From contig JACRCO010000069.1 of assembly GCA_016218975.1 (NCBI GenBank), positions 48,915-112,914 on the forward strand: a stretch of 64,000 bases of DNA. Reading direction: 5' to 3'. The notes beneath the pieces were generated by a model. That model saw only the letters and a list, made by a program, of their open reading frames with translations. It did not search any database and was not told where the DNA came from. Source of the DNA: Deltaproteobacteria bacterium. Its GTDB lineage: Bacteria; Desulfobacterota; Deferrimicrobia; Deferrimicrobiales; Deferrimicrobiaceae. Of this stretch, positions 8,359-17,247 are shown in pieces (within the stretch, counting starts at the first letter, position 1; each line of letters opens with the position of its first letter). A program made the translations under genes and the position numbers.

Positions 8359-11300
8359 GGCGCGCTCCTCTCTATTATTCCGCGAAATACCGGGACGGCC
8401 AGGACGGGGAATGCGTACTCCCCCTTTTTTCCGTAGCGCGCGGGGCGGAGGGCTTTCAGCCGCTGCAGGCTTTTCTCCACCCATTCGGAACGGAAGTCGC
8501 CCGCGACGGCCTGCCGGAGGTTCCTCGCATACGCCTCCACCGCCTTTTCCTCGATCGGTGCGGCTTTTTCCTCGAGCAGGAAACCGTACTCATCACGCTC
8601 CGGATCGGACAATCCTTTAGGCGGAGGAGAAGACAGGATGGCGGAACGGAAATCCTCGAACGCCTCCCCGAGCCTGTGCAGCGATGCGGAAACGATCGTT
8701 GCGTCTCCCCATCGGATCGCCTCGACGTAAAGATTCGCAGAGACCTCAAGGGCGCCCTGTTTTGCGGGGAAAGACTTTTCGAAGGGCGGGGCGATCGATA
8801 GCTCCCGGTATTTCCGTAAACGGAATTCCGCGCGCTGGAACAGCGCGCTGCCCGCAAGCGCCGGAGCGGCCTCCGGCGCGGCATCATGCGCGGAGACCGC
8901 CTCCCCGTAATAACGATCGGATTCCTGCATCCTTCCTTCCGCCCGGGCGCTCTCCCCTGCGCGAAAAAGGCATTGCACACGAAGCGCCGGAGTTATCCCG
9001 GGCAGGCCGGCGGCCGCCGCAAGGTTTTTTCTCGCGCGCTGTTCATCCTTTCCCCGGGAGAACAGCCCGGCGGCCCGGAGCAGGTTCTCCGTGCGGTCCT
9101 CGAGCGATGCCCCGGCAACGGACGCGAGCCGTTCGTATCGGTCTCCCGCGGCCGGCATGTTCCCCGCCTTTTCAAAAATGCTCGCCAGCCTCCTCGTTGC
9201 ATCGATGGAAAGGTCCGGGTCCGAATTCGACGATTCGACCGTAAGCAATGCCGCAACGGCCTCCGCGCTCTTTCCCGCCTGCGCATAGGCCGTTCCCGCC
9301 CGTAACCGGGCGACAGGCGCGATTTCCAGCGAGGGGAACTCCCGATCGACGGCCGAGAAAATCGCCGCCGCCTCCGCCGCCCGGGAGGAGGGGAGCTTTT
9401 CGGCACGCCGGAAGAGCGAGAAGCCAATCCACTTCGCGGCTTCCTTCGCCTCTTCCGGCGCAGGTCCCGCCGCAAGGAGGGCCCGGAACGCTTTCTCGGC
9501 TTCCGCGAAGTCCTCCTTTTCGAAGTACGCGTCGCCTGCGAGGCGGAGGGCGGCGCGGAGTTCGACCGGAGTGCGGGCGAGCACCGCAGCCCTGTCGGCG
9601 GCTTCGGCCGCAAGAACAGGCTGCCGGAGGTTTGCGTGCGCCCGTGCCCGGTCCATGCTTACAAGGTATATCCGCTCGCCTCGGGGAAAGGATCGTTCGT
9701 ACTCCCGGCAGAGACGAATGACCTCTTCCCGGGAAGGCGCGTCGGCGGGGGATGAGACGTCCTTGGCGGACTGGACGGCCATATACCGTGAGGCTTCTCC
9801 TCTTGCACCGCGGGGACGGAGGGCGACCGCCTCGAAGGCCGCGGCAGCCTCGCGCTTACTTCCGTCCTCGAACAGCAGCCATGCCCGCTGGTAAGCGATC
9901 TCCTCCGCCTTCGGCGATGATGGATACAGCGAAAGGGATGCGTCGTAAAGCGACAGCACGGTGCGGCGGTCGCCCGGAGGCGACTGCCGGGATCGCGCGT
10001 GGAAATAAAAAGCCGCGGTGCGCAAGGCCTCCTCGGAAACGGCGTCCGCCCTGACCGCTTCTTCCCGGGTCCTTAAGGTATGCGCACGCCATGCGCTACC
10101 GGTACCGAAGAGCAGGTGGAACTTCGCCTTGCGCGCGTGACTTTCCTCTTCCCTGCCGGCCTTCAGGAGCGCATCCGCCGCGGTCATTTCCGCGGCGATC
10201 CTTTCCGCCGCCGTGGAGTATTTCCTCCCCAACCGGTCTGCTACCGATACCGCCTCCGCGTAATGATTCTGCGTCACCTGGAGATCCTGTATAAGGAGCA
10301 GGAGGGCGGGCGCGTATGCCGATCCCCCGCGCCGCTCGAGCAGCGCCTCCGCATCGACGTCCATCTTCCCTTCCACAAGAGAGCGTGCTGCCATCGCGAG
10401 CGCTTCGGCGGGGACTCCGCCGGTGCGCCGCGCGTCCGGCGATAACAGAATGGAGGAAAGGAACGGCTCGACCGCCTCCCGGGGGCGTCCCTGGAGAAAT
10501 ATGGACCAGCCCGCCTTGAAAAGGGCGGTTGACCTTATTTCGGGGGCGGCGGCGCCCGACACCCGACCGTAGGATTCTTCGGCGCCGGGAAAATCGTATT
10601 CATCGAACGCGTATTCTCCCAGCCTCAAGTTGATCTCGTCGGCGAACCGTGTGCCGGGGTTGCGCGCAAGCAGCGCCTTCATGGTCATCACTGCGTTGTC
10701 CGCCTCGCCGTTTTCCTGGAAGGAGAGCGCTAGCCCGTAGGCAGCCTGCTCCCAATAAGGGCTGTCCGGATACTCCTCGATCACCCTCCGGAAGAGGGAT
10801 GCCGGAACGGAGTAGTCGGATTTCCCCCCGGGAACTTCCTCCTTCCCGAGGTACCGGGATTCCTCTTCCTCGTAGCGCAGCTCCGCAAGGGCGTACAGCG
10901 CTTCGTCGGCTACGGGGCCGCGGTCGCCCGGAGCGGGAAGTATCGCTTGCCAGTGCCCGATCGCTTCCGCGAGAAGGTCCTGCCTCCGGTCTTCCAGCCG
11001 CCATTCCGTCGCCGCCCGCGCTGCAAGGTACCGCGCATTGAACTCGCTCCGGCCGATCGCCGCAAGCAGCTCCCCTACCGCACCGGAAAGCTCGCGCCGG
11101 GCCGCCGCATGCGTTTCCGATTTTCGCCCGGCGAGCTTCAATGAATCGTCGTCGAGGCGCTTGCGGTACGCATCCAGCGTCGCCTCCCATACGGCAAGCT
11201 CCTCCCGCGCCGCTTTCAGGGACGGATCGGCTCCCTGCGCCTTCGAGGCCGTCATGGCCATGGCCTCTGCGGCGATTTCGGCCTTCTCGAGCTGGACCGA

Positions 11301-12653
11301 AAGGCGGGCCACGTATTCCGCCTTCCAACCGTTCCTGATCACCGCCTTGCGGATCGCCGCCATGCCCTCAAGGGCGTAAAGCGCGTCTTCGATCCCCGCG
11401 AGCCGCCGCCGGGCGTAGAGGAGCATCCTCCTGTCATCCGGGCGAAGGGCATGCGCGGAATCCCCGCTTTCCACCGCGTCAGCCGCGGTCCGGATGCGCG
11501 CGATGCGGTCGTGGATTTCCATGGATTTCGCGTCCACCTTCCCGATCAGCGCGGATCGTCGAGGATCCATCTTCGCTCCCCACGAGGGCAGCGAAAGGGA
11601 ACGGGCGGATTCGCGGAGCCTCTCCCTCATGGCCCGGATCTCGCCGCCGCCGTCCTGCGCCGCCTTGACGATCTCTCCGGCGCGGCGAATCCCTCCTTCC
11701 ACGGACCGCTTGCGCAAGACCGTTCCATCCTTCGCGGCGGCGATGCGGCGGGAAAGGTCCACGATTTCCGACTCGAGCTTGCGATGCCCTTCGTGGAGCG
11801 CGGATGCGGAGAGGAACCGCCCTCCCGCCGCAAGGAACCTTCCCGCGTCCTCGTCATACGGAAAGAGAGCGGACAAGGATTTCCAAAGGCGGTCCGCTCC
11901 ATCCACGGTGCCGTCCCAAAAAGCTCTGCGTTCCGCCTCCGTTTTCCAGCGGGCCGAGGTAGAGAGCGCTTCCTTCGCCGCGGCGAGGGAGCCGTGATGG
12001 TCCTTCCGCGCTTGTAGCGCAAACGCCAGCGCTTCGAGCGTCGCCGCCCGTTCAGGGAACCTTTCCGCCGCCATGTTATCGACGGCGGCCTTCAGGTCCC
12101 TGGGGTCCGCCGTCGCAACCCCGGCGCGGGAGAGCGAAAGGGCATTTGCGGGGAACGACGGGAATCCGGGCTTCGCGAGCGGCCGGAAGGCGGCTGCGGC
12201 ATCCGCGGCGTCTCCCGCAGCGAGGTATCCGGAAAGGAAAGCGGCCGCACCGGGGGAGAAGGCGGACACAGCCGATACACGGCGATAGTATTCGGCCGCC
12301 TTGTCGTATTCCTTTCGCCGCCGATGGATGTTTCCGGCTTCGAAGAATGCCTCCGAACGTGCCGGTTCCCTCGTCGCCTCAACCTCTTCCGCGAGAAGGA
12401 AGAGGGCAAGGTCGGAACGGCCCGCATCCGCAAGCCGGCGCATCAGAACCGGAAGCAGGGGGGAACCGGCCCGGGCTGCGGGAGGAAGCCCAAGGAAATT
12501 CCGCATCGCCTCCCTCGGCATCCCGCGTCCCAGAAATGCTTCGGGGGAGAGAGCCACGGGCGAAGAAGGGGGGCCTGCCCAAGCCGCGCCGCACCACAGG
12601 AATAACGAGGCGACGATAGCGAGGCTTGGGATTATCGGACGTTCCCCCGGCAA
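8355..12653 (-). CDS. Very large exported TPR-repeat protein (GltI/AgmK-like)
   Basis: A 1432-residue protein with an N-terminal signal-like segment (SLAIVASLFLWCGAAWA) and TPR-type helices along most of its length. A lysine/arginine-rich helical stretch lies around residues 280-500 and is probably coiled coil. Recognisable TPR units include ARAALRLAGDAYFEKEDFAEAEKAF-type modules in the C-terminal half. It probably acts in the periplasm as an extended scaffold. The start at 12651-12653 is TTG with only a weak ribosome binding site, 3 bases after the upstream stop. The end overlaps the lipoprotein start by GTGA. Architecture and neighbours resemble the giant TPR protein of the Myxococcus gliding complex, but sequence identity cannot be judged here. 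Confidence 0.75.
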   Translation of the reverse strand: MPGERPIIPSLAIVASLFLWCGAAWAGPPSSPVALSPEAFLGRGMPREAMRNFLGLPPAARAGSPLLPVLMRRLADAGRSDLALFLLAEEVEATREPARSEAFFEAGNIHRRRKEYDKAAEYYRRVSAVSAFSPGAAAFLSGYLAAGDAADAAAAFRPLAKPGFPSFPANALSLSRAGVATADPRDLKAAVDNMAAERFPERAATLEALAFALQARKDHHGSLAAAKEALSTSARWKTEAERRAFWDGTVDGADRLWKSLSALFPYDEDAGRFLAAGGRFLSASALHEGHRKLESEIVDLSRRIAAAKDGTVLRKRSVEGGIRRAGEIVKAAQDGGGEIRAMRERLRESARSLSLPSWGAKMDPRRSALIGKVDAKSMEIHDRIARIRTAADAVESGDSAHALRPDDRRMLLYARRRLAGIEDALYALEGMAAIRKAVIRNGWKAEYVARLSVQLEKAEIAAEAMAMTASKAQGADPSLKAAREELAVWEATLDAYRKRLDDDSLKLAGRKSETHAAARRELSGAVGELLAAIGRSEFNARYLAARAATEWRLEDRRQDLLAEAIGHWQAILPAPGDRGPVADEALYALAELRYEEEESRYLGKEEVPGGKSDYSVPASLFRRVIEEYPDSPYWEQAAYGLALSFQENGEADNAVMTMKALLARNPGTRFADEINLRLGEYAFDEYDFPGAEESYGRVSGAAAPEIRSTALFKAGWSIFLQGRPREAVEPFLSSILLSPDARRTGGVPAEALAMAARSLVEGKMDVDAEALLERRGGSAYAPALLLLIQDLQVTQNHYAEAVSVADRLGRKYSTAAERIAAEMTAADALLKAGREEESHARKAKFHLLFGTGSAWRAHTLRTREEAVRADAVSEEALRTAAFYFHARSRQSPPGDRRTVLSLYDASLSLYPSSPKAEEIAYQRAWLLFEDGSKREAAAAFEAVALRPRGARGEASRYMAVQSAKDVSSPADAPSREEVIRLCREYERSFPRGERIYLVSMDRARAHANLRQPVLAAEAADRAAVLARTPVELRAALRLAGDAYFEKEDFAEAEKAFRALLAAGPAPEEAKEAAKWIGFSLFRRAEKLPSSRAAEAAAIFSAVDREFPSLEIAPVARLRAGTAYAQAGKSAEAVAALLTVESSNSDPDLSIDATRRLASIFEKAGNMPAAGDRYERLASVAGASLEDRTENLLRAAGLFSRGKDEQRARKNLAAAAGLPGITPALRVQCLFRAGESARAEGRMQESDRYYGEAVSAHDAAPEAAPALAGSALFQRAEFRLRKYRELSIAPPFEKSFPAKQGALEVSANLYVEAIRWGDATIVSASLHRLGEAFEDFRSAILSSPPPKGLSDPERDEYGFLLEEKAAPIEEKAVEAYARNLRQAVAGDFRSEWVEKSLQRLKALRPARYGKKGEYAFPVLAVPVFRGIIERSAP

Positions 12654-12656
12654 GCG

Positions 12657-13166
12657 CTACTTTTCCCGGACCGGGGCGAGGACCGGCTCGGATTTCCCGG
12701 GAATCGGGGATACGTTCAGTTTAAGCACGAAGGTTTCGCCTTTTTTAAGGATTGCCTGGAAGTCGGCCGACGGCGCGACGGTCCAGGATGGATGCACGAT
12801 CTCGAACCGGGCGGAATACGTACCGGGGAGGAGCGGGGCCTGGAAGCCAAGCGGAGCGCCACCCGAGAACGCGTCCCTTTCGGACTTCGTCCAATCCCGT
12901 TCATTTTCCGTTTTCCCGCCGATCGACAGGCGTCCGGAAAACGGCGCGGGGAACCCGGCCCCGCCGACTATTTCCACGCGGATCGCGGTGGCCTTGGGCG
13001 CAGCGGCCAGGTCCTGGATGCGGTCGAGCTCCGAAGACATCGCGTCCATTTCCTTGATGATCGACGAGAGGTCCTTTTCTATCGCTTCCAGGGAATCTCC
13101 TTCGGCAAGCAGGATTGCGGGATGGAGCAACAGGAGCAGGAGAACGGCGGTTCCGAATCGGTTCAT
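12657..13166 (-). CDS. Secreted coiled-coil protein of unknown function
   Basis: A 169-residue protein starting MNRFGTAVLLLLLLHPAILLAEG, a good signal peptide. A short acidic helical segment follows (LEAIEKDLSSIIKEMDAMSS), which is likely a coiled coil for oligomerisation. The remainder looks beta-rich, with DAFSGGAPLGFQAPLLPGTY and ARFEIVHPSWTVAPSADF. The ATG at 13164-13166 has GAGGA at 6-base spacing; an upstream in-frame GTG at 13181 adds five residues. It lies between the DUF2135 gene and the giant TPR gene and is presumably a component of the same system. The family is not recognised. Confidence 0.6.
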   Translation of the reverse strand: MNRFGTAVLLLLLLHPAILLAEGDSLEAIEKDLSSIIKEMDAMSSELDRIQDLAAAPKATAIRVEIVGGAGFPAPFSGRLSIGGKTENERDWTKSERDAFSGGAPLGFQAPLLPGTYSARFEIVHPSWTVAPSADFQAILKKGETFVLKLNVSPIPGKSEPVLAPVREK

Positions 13167-13184
13167 GGCCATTCCTCGCACTAA

Positions 13185-14657
13185 TTAATGTTTCAGTTCC
13201 CGGATCGTTCCCGCCGGGAGAGCCACCTGGACCAGTTCCACGCTTTTCACGGCGGGAGACACGACGATCGGACCGAAGACGCGGACGCATTTGCGGGAAG
13301 GGGAACCCGCGAACATCACGACGGTCAGGTAGGCGCGGCACGGTTTTTTCCCCCGATAGTACTCGACGGAAAAGGTGTAATAACCCGTCGCGATCCTGTC
13401 GATGGTGAATACTTCCGGTCCGAACCCTGCGCGGTTGTCCAGCAGCAGCTTTCCTTCGGGGATCGCCCTTGCGTGCTCGAGGACGCTGGGGGCGTCGTAC
13501 CAGGTGTGGCGCCCGCGGTCGTCGGTTATATGGAGATCGAGATCCACGTCGTCCTCGTCCCAATGCAGGATCGCCATAAGCGGGCGCTCGGCGATCCCTC
13601 TTGCGGTTACCCTGCGCTCCTCGCTCACGCCGGTCCTGCCTTCACGGTCTTCGGCTTCCACCGTGAAGACGTCCTCATCGGTTATCATCGCCGCCGGCTG
13701 CTCGAATGTTCCGTCCCGGCGAAAACGGATCCGTATCGGGGTATCGTTCTGTATCAGGTACGCCGCCTGCAGCGGGGTCCGGCTTTCGATCCTGCCGTGC
13801 ACGTTTATGACGGGGGAGCGGGATACGTCCACCACGGCGTTCCTCGGCGGTGAACCGAGCTCGATGGAAGGCTTCGGCGGCGCGTAAAGAACGGTGCGGG
13901 AAGCGTGCAGGGCGCGGCCGTAAGGGTCCAGTCCCGTGACCACGATCCGGTTTTCGCCGGGACGGAGCGATATGGGCACTTCGAATTTCCCCCCGTACAC
14001 GGCGGCGGTCTTCGTTTCCTGGCCGATCGAAATGGAAACCGTGCGCACGTCGCCTTCCACGGAACCCGAGAGGACATGGCGCGCCTGCTCGGTCTTCTCC
14101 ACGGCCGGCTCGAGGATGCGCAGTTTCCCCTCGGGAGGAAGCTCCTCCCGCTCGTCCGCCGCGATCTCGCGGTCCATGAGCCACGGACCGCCCTGTACGC
14201 CCTTCATGGTGACCTTTTGCGCTGCGGCGAAACCGTCCCAGCGGGGGCGCTCGAAGAGTCCTTCGTCCGCGATTCCCGGCACGATCAGTATCCTGTCCTG
14301 CCGTATGCCGGATTCGCGCAGCCTCTCCGCAACGGCGTGGGAAAGTTCAAGCGCGAAATCGGCGTTTTCCTCCTTCCGTCCGATCGGGTCGATGGAAACC
14401 TGCACGATCAGGAAAATTCGACGGTCCTTTTTCATACGTTCGCGAAAATATGAAACATCGCGAAGCTGGGCGGGAGACCATTTCGACGGGAGTAGTTCAT
14501 TGAGCGGGAAGGCCGTCTCAAATAGAATGTGGGGAGTGATTTCCGGTCCGAGGACGCCGGGATAAATCGCCGTGCGTTCCCCGGCCGGGACGGCGCCGGG
14601 GGCGAACAGGCATGCCGCGCAAGCCAGAAACACAAGGATGGCGGCGCGAAGGATCAT
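13185..14657 (-). CDS. Exported DUF2135/YfaP-type protein with an OmpA-like N-terminal region
   Basis: A 490-residue protein with a signal peptide (MILRAAILVFLACAACLFAPGAVPAG). An N-terminal region with DFALELSHAVAERLRESGI resembles the OmpA-type peptidoglycan-binding fold. Ig-like segments follow (LRPGENRIVVTGLDPYGRAL). The C-terminal DUF2135/YfaP domain carries LHWDEDDVDLDLHITDDRG and, later, GYYTFSVEYY. The ATG has a good site (GGACAGGAG). It is the first gene of the leftward envelope operon and lies behind a sigma70-like promoter. A role in anchoring or scaffolding the TPR/TonB assembly at the cell wall is an inference. Confidence 0.7.
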   Translation of the reverse strand: MILRAAILVFLACAACLFAPGAVPAGERTAIYPGVLGPEITPHILFETAFPLNELLPSKWSPAQLRDVSYFRERMKKDRRIFLIVQVSIDPIGRKEENADFALELSHAVAERLRESGIRQDRILIVPGIADEGLFERPRWDGFAAAQKVTMKGVQGGPWLMDREIAADEREELPPEGKLRILEPAVEKTEQARHVLSGSVEGDVRTVSISIGQETKTAAVYGGKFEVPISLRPGENRIVVTGLDPYGRALHASRTVLYAPPKPSIELGSPPRNAVVDVSRSPVINVHGRIESRTPLQAAYLIQNDTPIRIRFRRDGTFEQPAAMITDEDVFTVEAEDREGRTGVSEERRVTARGIAERPLMAILHWDEDDVDLDLHITDDRGRHTWYDAPSVLEHARAIPEGKLLLDNRAGFGPEVFTIDRIATGYYTFSVEYYRGKKPCRAYLTVVMFAGSPSRKCVRVFGPIVVSPAVKSVELVQVALPAGTIRELKH

Positions 14658-14692
14658 GGTTCTCCTGTCCCGAGGGGTCCGCTCCGATAGAC

Positions 14693-14720
14693 ATCATAGA
14701 ATACCGGGGGCGTTTTACAA
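14693..14720 (-). promoter_or_regulatory. Sigma70-type promoter of the DUF2135-TPR-TonB operon
   Basis: On the minus strand, TTGTAA (14715-14720), a 16-base spacer and TATGAT (14693-14698) lie about 35 bases upstream of the DUF2135 start codon. It shares the short divergent space with moaC, so expression of the two directions may interfere. Consensus match only. Confidence 0.6.
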
Positions 14721-14740
14721 CCCAAGGAAGGCGGAAAAAC

Positions 14741-15289
14741 GTGAGGAATACCGGAAAGGCGAGCATGGCCGACGTTTCGGGAAAGCCCGCCACCGCGCGG
14801 GAGGCGATTTCGGAGGGATGGGTGCTGCTGTCGGGCAGGGCTTGGGAAATGATCGGGAAAGGGGAGATCCCCAAGGGGGACGTCCTTGCCGTTGCGCGTG
14901 TCGCGGGGATCATGGCGGCGAAGTCGACCCCGCGGATCCTCCCGCTTTGCCATCCCCTGCCGCTTTCTTCCGTGAGGGTGGACTTCTCGCTTCCGGAACC
15001 GGGGAAGGTCCGGATAGAGGCGGGAGTCAAGACGGTCGCATCCACGGGTGTGGAAATGGAGGCCCTGACAGCCGTGGCGGCCGCGGCGCTGTGCATCTAC
15101 GACATGGCGAAGCCGATCGACAAGTCGATAGAGATAGGAGGGATACGGCTCCTGCGGAAGACGGGCGGGAAAAGCGGAGACTACGCCGCCCCGCCGCGGC
15201 TTATCCCGCGCGCGAGGAGGACAGCGACACGGACGGCCTCGCGGGCATCGTCGGGCGAAAGGGGGACCGCGCCGAAGCGGTCGCGATGA
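14741..15289 (+). CDS. moaC: Cyclic pyranopterin monophosphate synthase (molybdenum cofactor)
   Basis: MoaC converts the MoaA product into cyclic pyranopterin monophosphate, the first stage of molybdenum cofactor synthesis. Family motifs are MADVSGKPATAREAISEG, the active-site LPLCHPLPLSSV, VASTGVEMEALTAV and YDMAKPIDKSIEI. The GTG at 14741 (after GGAAGGCGG) adds eight residues before MADVS, matching the short lead-in of E. coli MoaC; an ATG at 14765 is the alternative. The family normally ends near GGKSGDY, but this frame continues 28 residues (182 in all) and overlaps the convergent transglutaminase gene by 109 bases, so the original stop may be lost. No other molybdenum cofactor gene is nearby. 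Confidence 0.9.
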   Translation: MRNTGKASMADVSGKPATAREAISEGWVLLSGRAWEMIGKGEIPKGDVLAVARVAGIMAAKSTPRILPLCHPLPLSSVRVDFSLPEPGKVRIEAGVKTVASTGVEMEALTAVAAAALCIYDMAKPIDKSIEIGGIRLLRKTGGKSGDYAAPPRLIPRARRTATRTASRASSGERGTAPKRSR

Positions 15290-17247
15290 TACAGCGACAG
15301 AAACCGTGAGGCGTCGCCTGCCAGGGCCGGACGCGCCCGCACGGCCCGGCGGAGCATCTCTTCCAGCGTAGTACCCGGCGCTCCGCGGCATCCGGCGGCG
15401 GCAAGACGCGCGAGAAGCCGCGCATACGGCCTCGGGAGAGGCGTCGTTCCGTCGCCGCGCAGCCTCGCAATGGATCCTTCCGGGCCGCCGAATCGCCTTA
15501 TGACGATCCACGCTGCAATGGCCATTGCGAGGAACACAGCGACGACTGCCGCGGCGTGCCGCCGGAATTCCTTCATCGGCCCGAACGCTCCGGACAAGCC
15601 CGTCCCTGCCCTGCGGAACACGCCCCATCCTTTCGCAACCCCCTGGGCCTGCATCTTCAGGGAGTAGTTGACCACGTACTTGTCCCACCGCTGGCGCGCC
15701 CAGTCGAGATAAATCGCCGCCGTCCCCGTCCTGGCGAAGAACGGCGATTGCTCGCCGAGCGGCGGCGTGGCGTCCAGGGTCACCCACTTTCCATCTATCC
15801 ACGCTTCGGTCCACGCGTGCGCGTCGGATTGCCGGACGATGAGATATTTCCCCGGGTCGCTCCATTCCCCGCCGAGGTAGCCGGCGGCGATCCGCGAAGG
15901 GATCCCGGCCGCCCTGAGAATGAGCGTGAGCGCAGTCGCGTAGTGCTCGCAGAACCCGGCGTTCTTCACGAAGAGGAAGTCCCGGACCGAGGAAGCCGGA
16001 TCGGTTACGGTGTAGCGGAAGCCGGTTCCGAAATGCCGCACGGCAAGCTCCGCCCGCTCCGCGTCCGTTCTTCCTCCCGCGACGATCCGCACGGAAAGTT
16101 CCCTTATATCGTCCAGGCCGGGCGGCAGTTCGAGATATTTGCGCATCGTTTCCGTGTCCATGCCGCCGGACTGCGCCGTTTCAGGCGAATACATCACGCG
16201 GTATCGAAGTGCGGGATGGGCGGACCACCCGATGGAATAGCTTCCATCCCCCTCCATCCAGAGGTCTCCCAGGTTCCCTTCGAAGTAGACGGGGGTTCCG
16301 TAAACGAAAATCGCCGGGTTCTCCATCGCTTCGAGGAAGATTTCCGCTTCCGAAAGGCGGACGCGGGGGGGGGGAGGGGATGCGCTGTAATAGAAGCCGA
16401 CTCTCTGGATCCGCTGGGGGGACCGCTTGCCGCGCATCCACGTCTTGCCGTCGAACTGCGAATAAGTCGCTCCGCGCAGGTAAAGGCCGGCGGTCGATGC
16501 CGCGCCTGCCGATCCGGGGAATTCGATCCGTGCGGCGACGCGCCTGTCGGCCTTCACGCCGGTCACGCCCCGGAGGGTGATCGTGTCCGGGAAGCCGGTG
16601 ATGCCTTCCGTGCGACGGAAGCTGCGCAGCACCTGCCCGAGGCCGATACGCGGCGTCACGAAGAAGAGGATCGCCGTGAACAGCGCTCCGCCGACAGCCG
16701 CAAGGAGCAGGATTTTCGCGGCGAACGCGGGCCGGACGATATGGTAGGCCGCATCGCCGTCCCCTCTTTCCCCTTCCGCCTGGAGAGCCCACATCGCCCC
16801 GGCGCAAAGGCCGAGGTATCCGAATGCGAAGGCTGCAAACTGGATTTCAGTGGTGGAAGCCGCCGATGCGAGGAATTCGAGGAAGGAGATCGCGGAAAGC
16901 TGCCACCCGTCGCGGACCCCCTTGGGTAGAAGGAACTTTACCGCCTGGATTCCGAGGATGAGCACGGAGATCGAGAAGAGAAGGTCCCTGCTTCCGAAAA
17001 GGAAATCGGCCGCCGCCGCCGCCATGGCGGCGAACAGGAGGGGCGTTGAAGCGCGAAGCCAGAGTTTCCTTTCCGCCCCTTTCCGGTCGAGATGCACTCC
17101 GGCGAGTAGGGCGGCGGCGGATGCCGCCAGCGCCGCGCGGGAAACTTCCGTGAGGAATGCCAGAGGGAGGAGCCCCCACGCCCACTGGGCGCGCAGGATC
17201 CACCAGAGAGGTCCCGTGGCTGCTGCGGACGGGCGATCGCCGCTCAT
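15181..17247 (-). CDS. Membrane transglutaminase-like protein (TgpA/DUF3488 family)
   Basis: A 688-residue protein with an N-terminal block of about six membrane helices (residues 15-200), a large external segment and a transglutaminase core. The catalytic triad is visible: Cys in KNAGFCEHYATALT, His in SDAHAWTEAW and Asp in VTLDATPPL. A further membrane helix (AAVVAVFLAMAIAAWIVIRR) and a C-terminal DUF4129-like tail follow. The ATG at 17245-17247 overlaps the DUF58 stop as ATGA; longer in-frame starts lie inside DUF58. The MoxR-DUF58-transglutaminase order is a widely conserved trio of uncertain role, thought to act on envelope substrates. A run of ten G on the plus strand lies inside the gene. 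Confidence 0.88.
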   Translation of the reverse strand: MSGDRPSAAATGPLWWILRAQWAWGLLPLAFLTEVSRAALAASAAALLAGVHLDRKGAERKLWLRASTPLLFAAMAAAAADFLFGSRDLLFSISVLILGIQAVKFLLPKGVRDGWQLSAISFLEFLASAASTTEIQFAAFAFGYLGLCAGAMWALQAEGERGDGDAAYHIVRPAFAAKILLLAAVGGALFTAILFFVTPRIGLGQVLRSFRRTEGITGFPDTITLRGVTGVKADRRVAARIEFPGSAGAASTAGLYLRGATYSQFDGKTWMRGKRSPQRIQRVGFYYSASPPPPRVRLSEAEIFLEAMENPAIFVYGTPVYFEGNLGDLWMEGDGSYSIGWSAHPALRYRVMYSPETAQSGGMDTETMRKYLELPPGLDDIRELSVRIVAGGRTDAERAELAVRHFGTGFRYTVTDPASSVRDFLFVKNAGFCEHYATALTLILRAAGIPSRIAAGYLGGEWSDPGKYLIVRQSDAHAWTEAWIDGKWVTLDATPPLGEQSPFFARTGTAAIYLDWARQRWDKYVVNYSLKMQAQGVAKGWGVFRRAGTGLSGAFGPMKEFRRHAAAVVAVFLAMAIAAWIVIRRFGGPEGSIARLRGDGTTPLPRPYARLLARLAAAGCRGAPGTTLEEMLRRAVRARPALAGDASRFLSLYHRDRFGAVPLSPDDAREAVRVAVLLARGISRGGAA
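16365..16374 (+). repeat. Ten-base poly-G tract inside the transglutaminase gene
   Basis: Ten consecutive G on the plus strand (C on the coding strand) encode part of a proline run (SPPPPRVRL). The current length keeps the frame open. Mononucleotide tracts of this length are prone to slippage, so this could be a phase-variation site or a place where the assembly is uncertain. Confidence 0.85.
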
